NCBI GenBank assembly: GCA_040002995.1
Contig: JBDUDK010000138.1
Coordinates: 1 to 14,946, forward strand
Direction: 5' to 3'
From: JBDUDK01 sp040002995
GTDB lineage: Bacteria; Actinomycetota; Acidimicrobiia; Acidimicrobiales; Ilumatobacteraceae
DNA: 14,946 nt
Shown here: positions 1-5,798 of the stretch, in pieces
How the letters are laid out: each line of letters starts with the position of its first letter
Numbering within the stretch: position 1 is the first letter of the stretch
Made by a program: the position numbers and the translations under genes
Notes under the pieces: generated by a model
What the model was told of the DNA's origin: nothing
The model's database searches: none
The model's input: only the letters and a program-made list of their open reading frames with translations

Positions 1-153
1 ATCCGCCCGACGCACGGGCGCCGAGGCGCGCGCCGATGACTCGTCAGCCAAGGGTGGATTCTCGGTATCCAAGCCCCGCTTCCTCGCAACTCGACCGGTC
101 GGTTGGTCACCCTGGCGTAAAGCGGACCGGGCCGCAAGGGCCTGCGACGGCAT

Positions 154-179
154 CGGGGCTGCTTGGGGGGCTAGCCCCG
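154..179 (-). terminator. Hairpin just past the corA stop, possible terminator
   Basis: A 7-bp perfect inverted repeat (cggggct at 154-160, agccccg at 173-179) encloses a 12-nt loop, 12 bases beyond the corA stop on the minus strand. No T-tract follows on either strand, so termination would have to be of the U-poor kind common in high-GC actinobacteria. The rest of 1-191 shows no believable gene. Confidence 0.35.
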
Positions 180-191
180 CGTCGTCGGCGA

Positions 192-1163
192 CTACAACCA
201 GTCCCGCTTCTTGAACGACAAGTACAGCCCGCCTGAACACGCGACGACCAAGATGGCGGCCACGATCACGCCCCACGTCTGGTTGAGCCCCGGATACGGA
301 AGGTTCATGCCGTACCACCCCGTGATCAAGGTCGGGACGGCGATGATGGCCGCCCAGCTCGTGACCTTCTTCATGATCTGGTTGAGCCGGTAGTCGCGCA
401 ACGTGAGGTTGGTCTCCACGATCGTGCTGACGAGATCGCGGAGCGCCTCGGTGGACTCGCTCACCCGCAAGACGTGGTCGTAGACGTCTTGGTAATAGGG
501 ATAGAGGTCCTCCTCGACCGTGGAGTGCTCCCGTCGCATGAGACCGCTCACGGCTTCGCGCATCGGCACGACCAACCGGTGGAAGAGCACGAGGGCTTGG
601 CGCATTTCGAACCAACGTCGTTGCTGCGACGGCTCGAGCGGATGCTCTGTGAAGATGCCCTCGCTGACTTCGTCGTAGTACTCGTCGAACTCCTGCACCG
701 CCTCGAAGTATCCGTCGACCACCACGTCGAGCAGGCCGTAGAGCAGGAAGCTCACGCCATGCACCGTTAGATCGGGAGACCTATCCCACCGCTGGAGCAC
801 AGGACCGAGAGCGAAGCCTTCGTCCTTGCGGATCGTCACCAGCCAACGGGGGTTGATAAACGCATCTATTTCCGTCACTTGGAGCCGGCCCTGCTCACGG
901 TCGAGGCGCACGGCGTGGCACGACAAGAACAGATGGGTGGCGTAATGGTCGACCTTCGGTCGCTGGTGCTCACCGAGCGCGTCCTCGACGGCGAGCTCGT
1001 GCAGGCCCAGCTCATCGGCCAGAGCGTGCACGTCGTGCTCGGTCGGCTCGCAGAGGTCGACCCAAACGACGGTGTCAGGTTGCTCGAGGTACTCCGACAC
1101 ATCGGCGACAGGAAAATTCTCGGCCTCGAGAACACCCTTGCGATACACCCTGGTCTTAGCCAT
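192..1163 (-). CDS. corA: CorA-family magnesium/divalent cation transporter
   Basis: A 323-aa inner-membrane channel of the CorA metal transporter family, which lets Mg2+ (also Co2+/Ni2+) flow down its gradient as a homopentamer. The N-terminal two thirds form the acidic cytoplasmic alpha/beta and long-helix domain. Two transmembrane helices lie at the extreme C-terminus (about residues 277-291 and 297-316). Between them is the signature YGMN (residues 284-287), the selectivity motif of the family, and the protein ends in a basic KKRDWL tail, as CorA proteins do. Length is normal. The frame is open upstream to 1205, but ATG at 1163 is preferred: it has an AGGA Shine-Dalgarno about 4-7 nt upstream, the protein then starts like relatives (MAKTRVYRKG), and the longer start would overlap the divergent gene. 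It is divergent from the DUF1697 gene with only 34 bp between starts. Confidence 0.93.
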   Translation of the reverse strand: MAKTRVYRKGVLEAENFPVADVSEYLEQPDTVVWVDLCEPTEHDVHALADELGLHELAVEDALGEHQRPKVDHYATHLFLSCHAVRLDREQGRLQVTEIDAFINPRWLVTIRKDEGFALGPVLQRWDRSPDLTVHGVSFLLYGLLDVVVDGYFEAVQEFDEYYDEVSEGIFTEHPLEPSQQRRWFEMRQALVLFHRLVVPMREAVSGLMRREHSTVEEDLYPYYQDVYDHVLRVSESTEALRDLVSTIVETNLTLRDYRLNQIMKKVTSWAAIIAVPTLITGWYGMNLPYPGLNQTWGVIVAAILVVACSGGLYLSFKKRDWL

Positions 1164-1197
1164 CGTTCCTAGTTTGGCTGACAGGAGGTGACCCATC
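1164..1197. promoter_or_regulatory. 34-bp divergent start region between corA and the DUF1697 gene
   Basis: Both genes must be read outward from this short gap. On the plus strand TAGTTT (1170-1175) fits an actinobacterial TANNNT -10 and is followed by a near-perfect Shine-Dalgarno, aggaggtga (1183-1191), before ATG at 1198. On the minus strand AGGA sits just before the corA ATG. There is no room for a separate corA promoter inside the gap, so it must lie within the first codons of the neighbour (for example the CATGAT hexamer around the DUF1697 ATG). The promoter hexamers are pattern matches only. Confidence 0.4.
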
Positions 1198-1770
1198 ATG
1201 AACACCTATGTGGCGCTGCTGCGCGGCATCAACGTCGGCGGCAAGAACAAGATCGCGATGAAGTCCCTCCAATCGTCGTTCGTCGCGCTCGGCCACGGCG
1301 AGGTCACGACGTACATCCAGAGCGGCAATGTCGTGTTCAGAAGCGCCTCGAAGAAGGCATCGAAGCTCGGTGCCGCGATCGAGGACGAGATCTCCAAGAC
1401 GTTCGGGCTCAAGATCGAAACCTTGGTGCGCACGCCATCCGACTTCAACGACCTCATTAAGGGCAACCCGTTTCTCGAGCCAGAACGCGATACGTCGAAG
1501 CTCCTGGTGATCTTCCTCGACGAGGCACCCTCGGCCGACGCGATCGCCAGTCTCGACCCGCGACGATCACCACCCGACGAGTTCCTGATCCGAGGACGAG
1601 AGATCTACGCGTACTGCCCGAACGGGTTCGGGCGCTCGAGGCTCTCGATCGACTACTTCGAACGCCGCCTCCGAACTCGGGCGACCGCGCGCAACTGGAA
1701 CACGGTCGTCAAGCTCGCCAATCTTATGACCGCTTCAGGGCGCGGACCACGGGCTGGGGGCGTTGGCTAG
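1198..1770 (+). CDS. DUF1697 domain-containing protein
   Basis: A 190-aa soluble protein of the DUF1697 family, whose biochemical role is not established. Recognised from the family's opening (TYVALLRGINVGGKNKIAMK, residues 3-22), the TTYIQSGNVVF block (37-47) and the C-terminal segment with RNWNTVVKLANLM (165-177). The family is usually about 180 aa, so the gene is complete, with a slightly extended Gly/Arg tail. The ATG at 1198 is fixed by a textbook Shine-Dalgarno ending 6 nt upstream. It is followed after 30 bp by the YdcF-like gene on the same strand and may be co-transcribed with it. No signal peptide or membrane segment is seen. Confidence 0.9.
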   Translation: MNTYVALLRGINVGGKNKIAMKSLQSSFVALGHGEVTTYIQSGNVVFRSASKKASKLGAAIEDEISKTFGLKIETLVRTPSDFNDLIKGNPFLEPERDTSKLLVIFLDEAPSADAIASLDPRRSPPDEFLIRGREIYAYCPNGFGRSRLSIDYFERRLRTRATARNWNTVVKLANLMTASGRGPRAGGVG

Positions 1771-1800
1771 GTTCAGCCTCGACCGATCGGTTCTGACACC

Positions 1801-2391
1801 ATGCTCATCGAAGACGACCAGCTCGAAGACGACCAGCCTGCGCCACCCCTCGACGCCCCCCGCAATCGACGCCGGCACGTGGTCTTCGGTGCGGTCTTGT
1901 TCGTGGGCACCGTGTTCATCGCGCTGACCGCCCGCCTGTTCGTCTGGCCCGACAGCGGGGTACCCGCGCACGCCGACGCGATCATCGTCTTCAGCGGTGA
2001 CGGTGATCGCTTGAGCGTCGGGCTAGAGCTCGCGAGTCGCGGCGTGGCGCCCAACCTCGTCCTCTCCGTCGGCTCCCCCGATCAGATGGCGAACGACCGG
2101 TGCAGCCGTCCGATGGCAGGGGTGACCGTCTACTGCTTCATCCCTCAGCCGGGCACGACACAGGGTGAGGCCCGGTACGCGGAACAGCTCGCCGATGCGA
2201 ATCACTGGCAGTCACTGATTCTCGTCACGAGCACTCCCCAAGACTGGCGCGCCCGCCTACGGACGAGCCGCTGCTACAGCGGCAAGATCTACGTCGCTAC
2301 GGGCTCACTGTCGCGCCAGGAGTGGCCCGGGGCGCTCCTCTACGAGTGGGGAGCCACCCTCAAGGCCCTCCTCCTCCAGCGAGAGTGCTGA
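1801..2391 (+). CDS. YdcF/SanA-like (DUF218) membrane-anchored protein
   Basis: A 196-aa protein with an acidic N-terminal stretch, one transmembrane helix (about residues 26-48) and an extracytoplasmic DUF218 domain. The domain is recognised from the first strand and loop (DAIIVFSGDGDRLSVGLELA, 59-78), the second strand (NLVLSVGS, 85-92), a TTQGEA block (119-124) where relatives have a conserved polar pocket, and the VTS...RARLRTSRC segment (142-158). DUF218 proteins are linked to envelope and sugar-nucleotide or polyprenyl-phosphate metabolism (SanA, ElyC, YdcF), but this member's substrate is unknown. The start codon has no clear Shine-Dalgarno; it lies 30 bp after the DUF1697 stop. Residues 4-13 contain a tandem duplication (IEDDQ LEDDQ) encoded by a repeat of period 15 bp (1808-1821 and 1823-1836), typical of slippage. 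Confidence 0.78.
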   Translation: MLIEDDQLEDDQPAPPLDAPRNRRRHVVFGAVLFVGTVFIALTARLFVWPDSGVPAHADAIIVFSGDGDRLSVGLELASRGVAPNLVLSVGSPDQMANDRCSRPMAGVTVYCFIPQPGTTQGEARYAEQLADANHWQSLILVTSTPQDWRARLRTSRCYSGKIYVATGSLSRQEWPGALLYEWGATLKALLLQREC

Positions 2392-2392
2392 T

Positions 2393-2416
2393 GAAAGAAC
2401 TTTTGAAAGAACTTTT
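2393..2416. repeat. Two tandem copies of a 12-bp A/T-rich unit
   Basis: The unit gaaagaactttt occurs twice without gap (2393-2404 and 2405-2416), beginning 2 nt after the YdcF-like stop codon. It is strikingly A/T-rich for this genome. It could be a protein-binding site or part of a promoter for the structured stretch that follows; neither is shown by the sequence. Confidence 0.6.
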
Positions 2417-2420
2417 TCTG

Positions 2421-2572
2421 GGATTTGAGGTTTAGTCCTTCCCTAGGCCGGGTAAGCCCACCGACGACCGCGCTCCGCCCGCGGTTAGCGAAGGGGCGGC
2501 CGGACTCCCCCGGGACGTGTTGCCCTCCCCGGTAGCCATCCGGGCCGGCAGCTCCTTCGATGTGCCCAATCC
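2421..2572 (+). ncRNA. Possible structured RNA (3' UTR element, small RNA or orphan riboswitch)
   Basis: This non-coding stretch can be drawn as a multibranched RNA. A closing helix pairs GGATT (2421-2425) with AATCC (2568-2572). Inside are a hairpin ACCGCG/CGCGGT (2467-2485), a pairing of GCCGG (2499-2503) with CCGGC (2546-2550), and a hairpin CCCGG/CCGGG (2528-2544). A strong terminator hairpin follows 3 nt later. The 3' end (TGCCCAATCCGCCAAGC, from 2563) weakly resembles the 3' end of ydaO-type cyclic-di-AMP riboswitches, but the central consensus blocks of that class were not found, so I do not assign it. No reading frame here looks coding. Confidence 0.25.
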
Positions 2573-2575
2573 GCC

Positions 2576-2608
2576 AAGCGACCCCCGGCCGAGAACCGGG
2601 GGTCGTTT
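2576..2608 (+). terminator. Strong intrinsic terminator after the YdcF-like gene / structured RNA
   Basis: A perfect 10-bp stem (cgacccccgg 2579-2588, ccgggggtcg 2596-2605) with a 7-nt loop, extendable by A-T and G-T pairs to about 13 bp. A TTT run follows in the plus direction, so it best terminates plus-strand transcripts from the DUF1697/YdcF genes or the candidate RNA. Confidence 0.7.
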
Positions 2609-2627
2609 CGCGTTGGCCTCCACGGCG

Positions 2628-2759
2628 TCACCAGCGGTGTGAACGATGCTGCTGCACGCAATGTGGCGTGGCGGCGTACAGCCACTTGCCCCTCGCGAGC
2701 GCTCGCCTCGCGCTGACGACGCCGTACCCGGCAACGAGAACCACAAGAAATCGACGCAC
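2628..2759 (-). CDS. Possible small membrane protein (43 aa)
   Basis: A GTG start at 2759 is preceded by a run of seven G on the minus strand, a usable Shine-Dalgarno at 7-8 nt spacing. The peptide opens MRRFLVVLVAGYGVVSARRA, a short hydrophobic helix bracketed by arginines, which is the style of small single-TM actinobacterial proteins. The C-terminal third is Cys/His/Arg-rich and not membrane-like. It lies between the two inward-facing hairpins at 2576-2608 and 2869-2899. No homologue is recognised, and chance is a real possibility in GC-rich DNA. Confidence 0.17.
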   Translation of the reverse strand: MRRFLVVLVAGYGVVSARRALARGKWLYAATPHCVQQHRSHRW

Positions 2760-2856
2760 CGCTAGTCCCCCCCACTTGAGCCAATGGCTCCCACGCAAAT
2801 ACCCAAATGACGGCGAGCTAAACATCGTTTCGCCGGGAGGTCTGCCCGATGGTCCA

Positions 2857-2899
2857 GCAACGCGGAAACGACCCCCGGTGCGTCCACATCCGGGGGTCG
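2857..2899 (-). terminator. Second copy of the terminator-like hairpin, opposite orientation
   Basis: The same 10-bp stem as at 2579-2605 (cgacccccgg 2869-2878, ccgggggtcg 2890-2899) with a different 11-nt loop. Read on the minus strand it is followed by TTTccgcgTTgc, matching the tail after the first copy (TTTcgcgTTgg) apart from one inserted base and the last base. It therefore faces the first copy and would stop minus-strand transcription coming from the hemerythrin gene. Confidence 0.6.
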
Positions 2900-3144
2900 C
2901 CTCGCGCACGGGGCTGACCCGACTCTTTGTTGGCACGAACCCTTTCGCTGCGGTCGAGACGGTGCCCCACGAAAAGCACGAGCGCCCCGACTTAGCGCAG
3001 TGCCGTCCCACTACCCCGCCGCCGCCGCGATAAACCGCGTTTTGCTCGCTCACCACGGGCCGCCGGGGCAAGGCGGGCTCCACGAAGACGAACCTCCCGG
3101 ACGGGTGTAGGTTCCGCGGGTTCGGGCTTCCCTAAGGACGCCGC
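2900..3144. other. Intergenic stretch without recognisable gene
   Basis: No reading frame on either strand has a ribosome binding site, a coherent composition or a recognisable motif. The only structure seen is a small hairpin, gaacct (3090-3095) with aggttc (3109-3114), with an inner ccc/ggg pairing. No tRNA was found. Confidence 0.5.
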
Positions 3145-3190
3145 GAACGAAGCCAGGCCCCCGAGCTAACTGCCGGGGGCCGCTTCGTTC
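3145..3190 (-). terminator. Long hairpin downstream of the hemerythrin gene
   Basis: An outer perfect 9-bp stem (gaacgaagc 3145-3153, gcttcgttc 3182-3190) and an inner 8-bp stem (ggcccccg 3156-3163, cgggggcc 3174-3181), separated by a 2-nt bulge. It begins 25 bp past the hemerythrin stop and is the most stable hairpin in the window. It lacks a T-tract in either direction, but position and stability suit a transcript end. Confidence 0.6.
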
Positions 3191-3214
3191 CAGGCCCGGC
3201 TCGGGGCCGCCCCG

Positions 3215-3703
3215 CTACTTCTTGCGCGCCGGCCTCCGCTTTGTCGACCGCCTGCCACGTGCCGCGGGTGTCGGAGCGCCGGCGTTGGCCTTCGCTTTGG
3301 CGAGCGAATCGCCGAGCGCGAGCCACTCTTCGCGCGTCAGCGCTTCTTTGAGGCTGGGCAGCAGCTCTGTCTCTTCTTCCTCGACGTGGTGCAGGATCCC
3401 GCCTTTCAACATCTCGACGGCCGCACCGAAACCGGGAACGTCGACCATTGACACCATCTTGGCGAGGCCCTCGCGTGCGAGGCCGTGTTCGATTTCTGCT
3501 TCCTCTTCGTCTTCGGCGCCGACCTTCTCAGCCACGAGCGGGTACACGTACTCTTCCTCGATGGCCATGTGCAGTGTTAACGCCGCTTCGAGTTGAGCGG
3601 CCATTGCGTTGCGCTCCTTGCCTTCTTCGGACTCGCCCAGCGCGGTCATGAGTTGCTTGGCTTCCCGGTGGTCGGCCTTCAAAATCGTCATCGGGTCATT
3701 CAC
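3215..3703 (-). CDS. Hemerythrin HHE cation-binding domain protein with basic C-terminal tail
   Basis: A 162-aa cytoplasmic four-helix-bundle protein expected to bind a non-haem di-iron centre (O2, NO or redox sensing, or iron handling). Candidate metal ligands appear in family order: H12 (ADHRE), H45 with E49 (HMAIEEE), H73 (EIEHGLARE), H106 and E110 (HHVEEEE). After the domain, residues from about 138 form an Ala/Pro linker and a strongly basic end (RGRRSTKRRPARKK), which may bind nucleic acid or polyphosphate. The start is GTG at 3703, chosen because AAAGGAG ends 7 nt upstream; an internal ATG at codon 5 lacks this. It is followed by the long hairpin at 3145-3190, and a hairpin in its own leader (3738-3767) may influence expression. 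Function beyond metal binding is unknown. Confidence 0.85.
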   Translation of the reverse strand: MNDPMTILKADHREAKQLMTALGESEEGKERNAMAAQLEAALTLHMAIEEEYVYPLVAEKVGAEDEEEAEIEHGLAREGLAKMVSMVDVPGFGAAVEMLKGGILHHVEEEETELLPSLKEALTREEWLALGDSLAKAKANAGAPTPAARGRRSTKRRPARKK

Positions 3704-3737
3704 GGAACGCTCCTTTTAGGTAGGGGGTCGGAAGGCA

Positions 3738-3767
3738 ACGATCCCCGGCTGCGTTGCCGAGGATCGT
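3738..3767. other. Hairpin in the leader of the hemerythrin gene
   Basis: acgatccccggc (3738-3749) pairs with gccgaggatcgt (3756-3767), 11 of 12 positions, with a 6-nt loop. It lies between the 116-aa gene (stop at 3974) and the hemerythrin start (3703), both on the minus strand. It could be a terminator or attenuator. The remainder of 3704-3973 shows no gene. Confidence 0.45.
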
Positions 3768-3973
3768 CTGAAACGCCTCCTGATAGATGTTCTCGGGGCG
3801 AGCCGCCGATCGAAGGGATCTCAGCCTTCGCACGGCTTCTCGTCTCTGCCGCGGTTTCACACACGGCTGCCCGGTCCCTACCCGGCCACATGGCCTCGTA
3901 GACACGCAGGCAGAAAAACGGTTCGTCGTCAAAAAGCGCGGCGGAATAACGCCATCGTTTCGAATCCGTCGGC

Positions 3974-4324
3974 TCAGGCGTCCTTGCTTTGGGCTTCGTT
4001 CACCATCGCCAGCAGCACGCCGAGGAAGCGGTCAGGGTCCGAGGGAAACGTGTACCCGTACCGGCTCGTGAATTGCGCCGCGGCCTCGCCCGCCGGCAAG
4101 AAGACGTATTCATCGCTGTAGTAGGAGGCCAGCCGCTGGAGTCGCTCGTCAGAGTCGGGCAACGCCTTTACCCAAACAGCCAGCCTGTCCAACGCCTCCG
4201 CCGAACGGTGGTTGCGGGGATCCTCGGGCCACTCCCGAGCTCTCGCAGCGCGCCAAAGAGCTCGGTCACAAACGAAGTCAACAAGCGCAGCCCTCGTCTG
4301 TGCGACATGGTCCTCGGCGCTCAC
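3974..4324 (-). CDS. Hypothetical protein, 116 aa
   Basis: Not recognised. The predicted protein is soluble, acidic and mostly helical, with no membrane segment, signal peptide or Cys motif. It has an N-terminal helix (SAEDHVAQTRAALVDFV), a central segment with ALDRLAVWVKALPDSDERLQ (about 44-63) and an aromatic stretch FTSRYGYTF (about 85-93). The GTG start at 4324 is supported by a strong GGAGG ending 6 nt upstream, which is the main reason to believe the gene. An in-frame alternative start is not needed. It reads toward the hemerythrin gene with about 270 bp between. It also directly adjoins the displaced 3'-end copy of patA (4420-4463), so it may be the native gene that lay downstream of patA before an insertion. 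Confidence 0.6.
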   Translation of the reverse strand: MSAEDHVAQTRAALVDFVCDRALWRAARAREWPEDPRNHRSAEALDRLAVWVKALPDSDERLQRLASYYSDEYVFLPAGEAAAQFTSRYGYTFPSDPDRFLGVLLAMVNEAQSKDA

Positions 4325-4419
4325 TGCGACCTCCGATGCTTACGTGGACCATGCCCTGGCGGGTGTCTACCTAACCGCCGTTTTGTTGAACGCGTGCGAT
4401 GCACCACACGACCCGCACA

Positions 4420-4463
4420 TCATTCCCGGTAGCCGGTGTCAGATGGGCAGTTCGGCTGAAACA
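4420..4463 (-). repeat. Partial copy of the patA 3' end; candidate attachment site
   Basis: A gapless 44-nt match (36 of 44 identical by my count) to 6020-6063, the true end of the acyltransferase gene. The match includes a perfect 16-nt core, cagttcggctgaaaca (4448-4463). In the acyltransferase frame this copy reads LFQPNCPSDTGYRE-stop versus LFQPNWPSDPGYKG-stop. Similarity stops abruptly at 4463. Both copies are in the same orientation, as expected for attL/attR flanking an insertion in a gene's 3' end. Confidence 0.65.
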
Positions 4464-4534
4464 AAATGGCCGCACTTCGGTGACCTGCGACGCACCGCCA
4501 AAGTCGCCTTTGAGCTGCCACTTTCACCGTTGTG

Positions 4535-4861
4535 TCACGTCGGCGCCTCGTCCGGGGGTGTCGTGATGCTGACGAGCCTCGCAATCGGCTCGACCCGCAT
4601 CGTGCCGGCGATGGGGTCAATCGTTACGGTCTTGTCCGTGAATCTCACCTCACGAGCGATGATCTGGCCGTGGTTGCCGGGAGCCGTAGTGGTTCCGATC
4701 GCCCCAGAGAGAGTCACGACGAGCGGTCCGACAAGATGACTCCACTGAGCGAGCCCGGTTTGGGGGCGGCGGTGGGTAAAACCGCAAACGCTGCAGTGTC
4801 CACCTGTTGACGTCTCGGCGATCACCTCACCATCACAGAACGGTGACAGACATATGGACAT
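4535..4861 (-). CDS. Hypothetical protein with N-terminal zinc-ribbon-like cysteines, 108 aa
   Basis: Not recognised as a named family. The N-terminus has cysteines at residues 4, 9, 23 and 26 (CLSPFC ... HCSVCG), spaced like a small zinc ribbon; H22 is next to the second pair. The rest looks beta-rich (LVVTLSGAIG, IIAREVRFTDKTVTIDPIAG, IARLVSITTP), without membrane segments. Support for a real gene comes from its start: a TAGCGT -10 hexamer (4869-4874) lies exactly 7 nt before the ATG at 4861, the leaderless layout seen at other genes in this window. A poor Shine-Dalgarno (TGAGGG) is also possible. It lies inside the putative integrated element bounded by the patA 3'-end repeats, and so may be cargo. 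Confidence 0.55.
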   Translation of the reverse strand: MSICLSPFCDGEVIAETSTGGHCSVCGFTHRRPQTGLAQWSHLVGPLVVTLSGAIGTTTAPGNHGQIIAREVRFTDKTVTIDPIAGTMRVEPIARLVSITTPPDEAPT

Positions 4862-4868
4862 GCCCTCA

Positions 4869-4874
4869 ACGCTA
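4869..4874 (-). promoter_or_regulatory. Candidate leaderless -10 (TAGCGT) for the zinc-ribbon-like gene
   Basis: TAGCGT on the minus strand, followed by 7 nt and then ATG at 4861, would place the transcription start on or next to the A of the start codon. No convincing -35 is visible. Confidence 0.4.
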
Positions 4875-5229
4875 CGCCCACTGTTAACACTGCCCGCCTG
4901 GCGGCCGTTTTCGCCATGAGAGTCCGTCGCAAGTAGTAGGCCCCCGGACCGCCTTCGGGGCTTCGCGTCTGCGATCTATGCGGTCCGATCGGCGTTTAGA
5001 ACGGCTAACGCACGGGGGATCTTCAAGTCGCCGCCTTGATTTCTGCGGCACGGGCGCCCAGCGGGTCCCGTCGTCACGGTCCCCGGCTTCTTCACTTATC
5101 CGAAGAACGTGACACTGTGGGAGTTCGCGGAGAGCTACGGTGCTTGGGCGGCAGATTGCCGTCTCCAAATGCGGCGCCCCTGAACCCGCTGACGCGTTGG
5201 GATCAACTCTGTTGAGACCGAAGGCGCCC
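4875..5229. other. Intergenic stretch inside the putative element, with a possible coding relic
   Basis: No intact gene is seen. One plus-strand open stretch ending at the TGA at 5181-5183 reads VTLWEFAESYGAWAADCR, vaguely like the start of the core-binding domain of actinobacterial tyrosine recombinases. The similarity is too weak to call but would fit the integrase relic downstream. Confidence 0.3.
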
Positions 5230-5631
5230 GTGCCCGAAGAATCCGAACCGCCCCATTTCCGGCGCCGCTGGTCGTCCCCGATGCGGCGCATGTCCCGCGA
5301 AGGGAACCGCGTCGTGGTCTGGCTCCACGGCGACCAGGACATCCTCACCGTCGACATCGTGCGAGACATCCTCGCGGCCGAACTCTCCGCCAGCGACGAC
5401 GATGTCGTCGTCGACTTGGGTGAGGTGACGTTCATCGGCTCCGCAACACTCGGTGCTTTCGTCGCGGCCCGAGCCGCCATGCGGAAACGAGGTCGAGAGT
5501 TGACGCTCCGTGCTCCACAACGACGCACGCGCCGGCTGCTCGAGGTCTGCGGACTCACCGACCTGCTCGGCCCACCGCAGGACGCCACCGAACGCGCCGG
5601 GGCCGTCGACTGGAATCCCGACGCGCCCTGA
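5230..5631 (+). CDS. STAS-domain protein (anti-sigma factor antagonist-like)
   Basis: A 133-aa protein dominated by one STAS domain, the fold of SpoIIAA/RsbV anti-anti-sigma factors that bind anti-sigma kinases and are switched by phosphorylation of a serine. Seen are the first strand and turn (RVVVWLHGDQDILT, 27-40), the second strand (DDVVVDLGEVTFI, 57-69), the helix (ATLGAFVAARAAMRKRG, 72-88) and the last part (LEVCGLTDLL). The switch motif, normally D-S-S-G, reads G-S-A-T (70-73): the usual phosphoacceptor serine is alanine and the preceding Asp is Gly, so canonical control is doubtful. The GTG at 5230 is chosen for an AAGG 5-6 nt upstream; ATG at 5281 and an upstream start at 5140 are alternatives, none affecting the domain. 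No partner kinase or sigma factor is encoded nearby. It lies inside the putative integrated element. Confidence 0.75.
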   Translation: MPEESEPPHFRRRWSSPMRRMSREGNRVVVWLHGDQDILTVDIVRDILAAELSASDDDVVVDLGEVTFIGSATLGAFVAARAAMRKRGRELTLRAPQRRTRRLLEVCGLTDLLGPPQDATERAGAVDWNPDAP

Positions 5632-5798
5632 CAACGTGGCGTGACGAGGGCCCGGCTCTTCTAGAGTCCGTTTATTCGCGGCGGCCGTACACGCCGCTTG
5701 GGAGCAGGGCCCTCGCCTGGGAGCGGGCGCCGCTTCGCGCTAACGAAATGTCCGGCGTAGAAAACCTCGGCCAGGTTGCACAGCCGAGAGAGCTGGGC

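Noticed and set aside
36..236. 66-aa plus-strand open frame at the window start
   Set aside because: No ribosome site, low-complexity composition, and it overlaps the corA terminator hairpin and stop.
2560..3083. Overlapping plus- and minus-strand open frames of about 150 aa
   Set aside because: Pro/Arg/Gly-rich composition, no ribosome sites, and they run through the strong hairpins; only the short GTG frame at 2759 was kept, at low confidence.
3950..3975. tRNA T-arm-like ttcgaatcc
   Set aside because: The required G53-C61 pair is missing, and no acceptor or anticodon arm can be found upstream.
4884..5588. 234-aa minus-strand open frame
   Set aside because: Half is antisense to the STAS domain and the rest is Arg/Ser-rich without motifs or ribosome site.
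5661..5780. Minus-strand stretch containing FYAGHFVSAKRR, reminiscent of a serine-recombinase segment
   Set aside because: The likeness is only a few residues and the rest of the frame is antisense to the tyrosine-recombinase relic; not enough to call.
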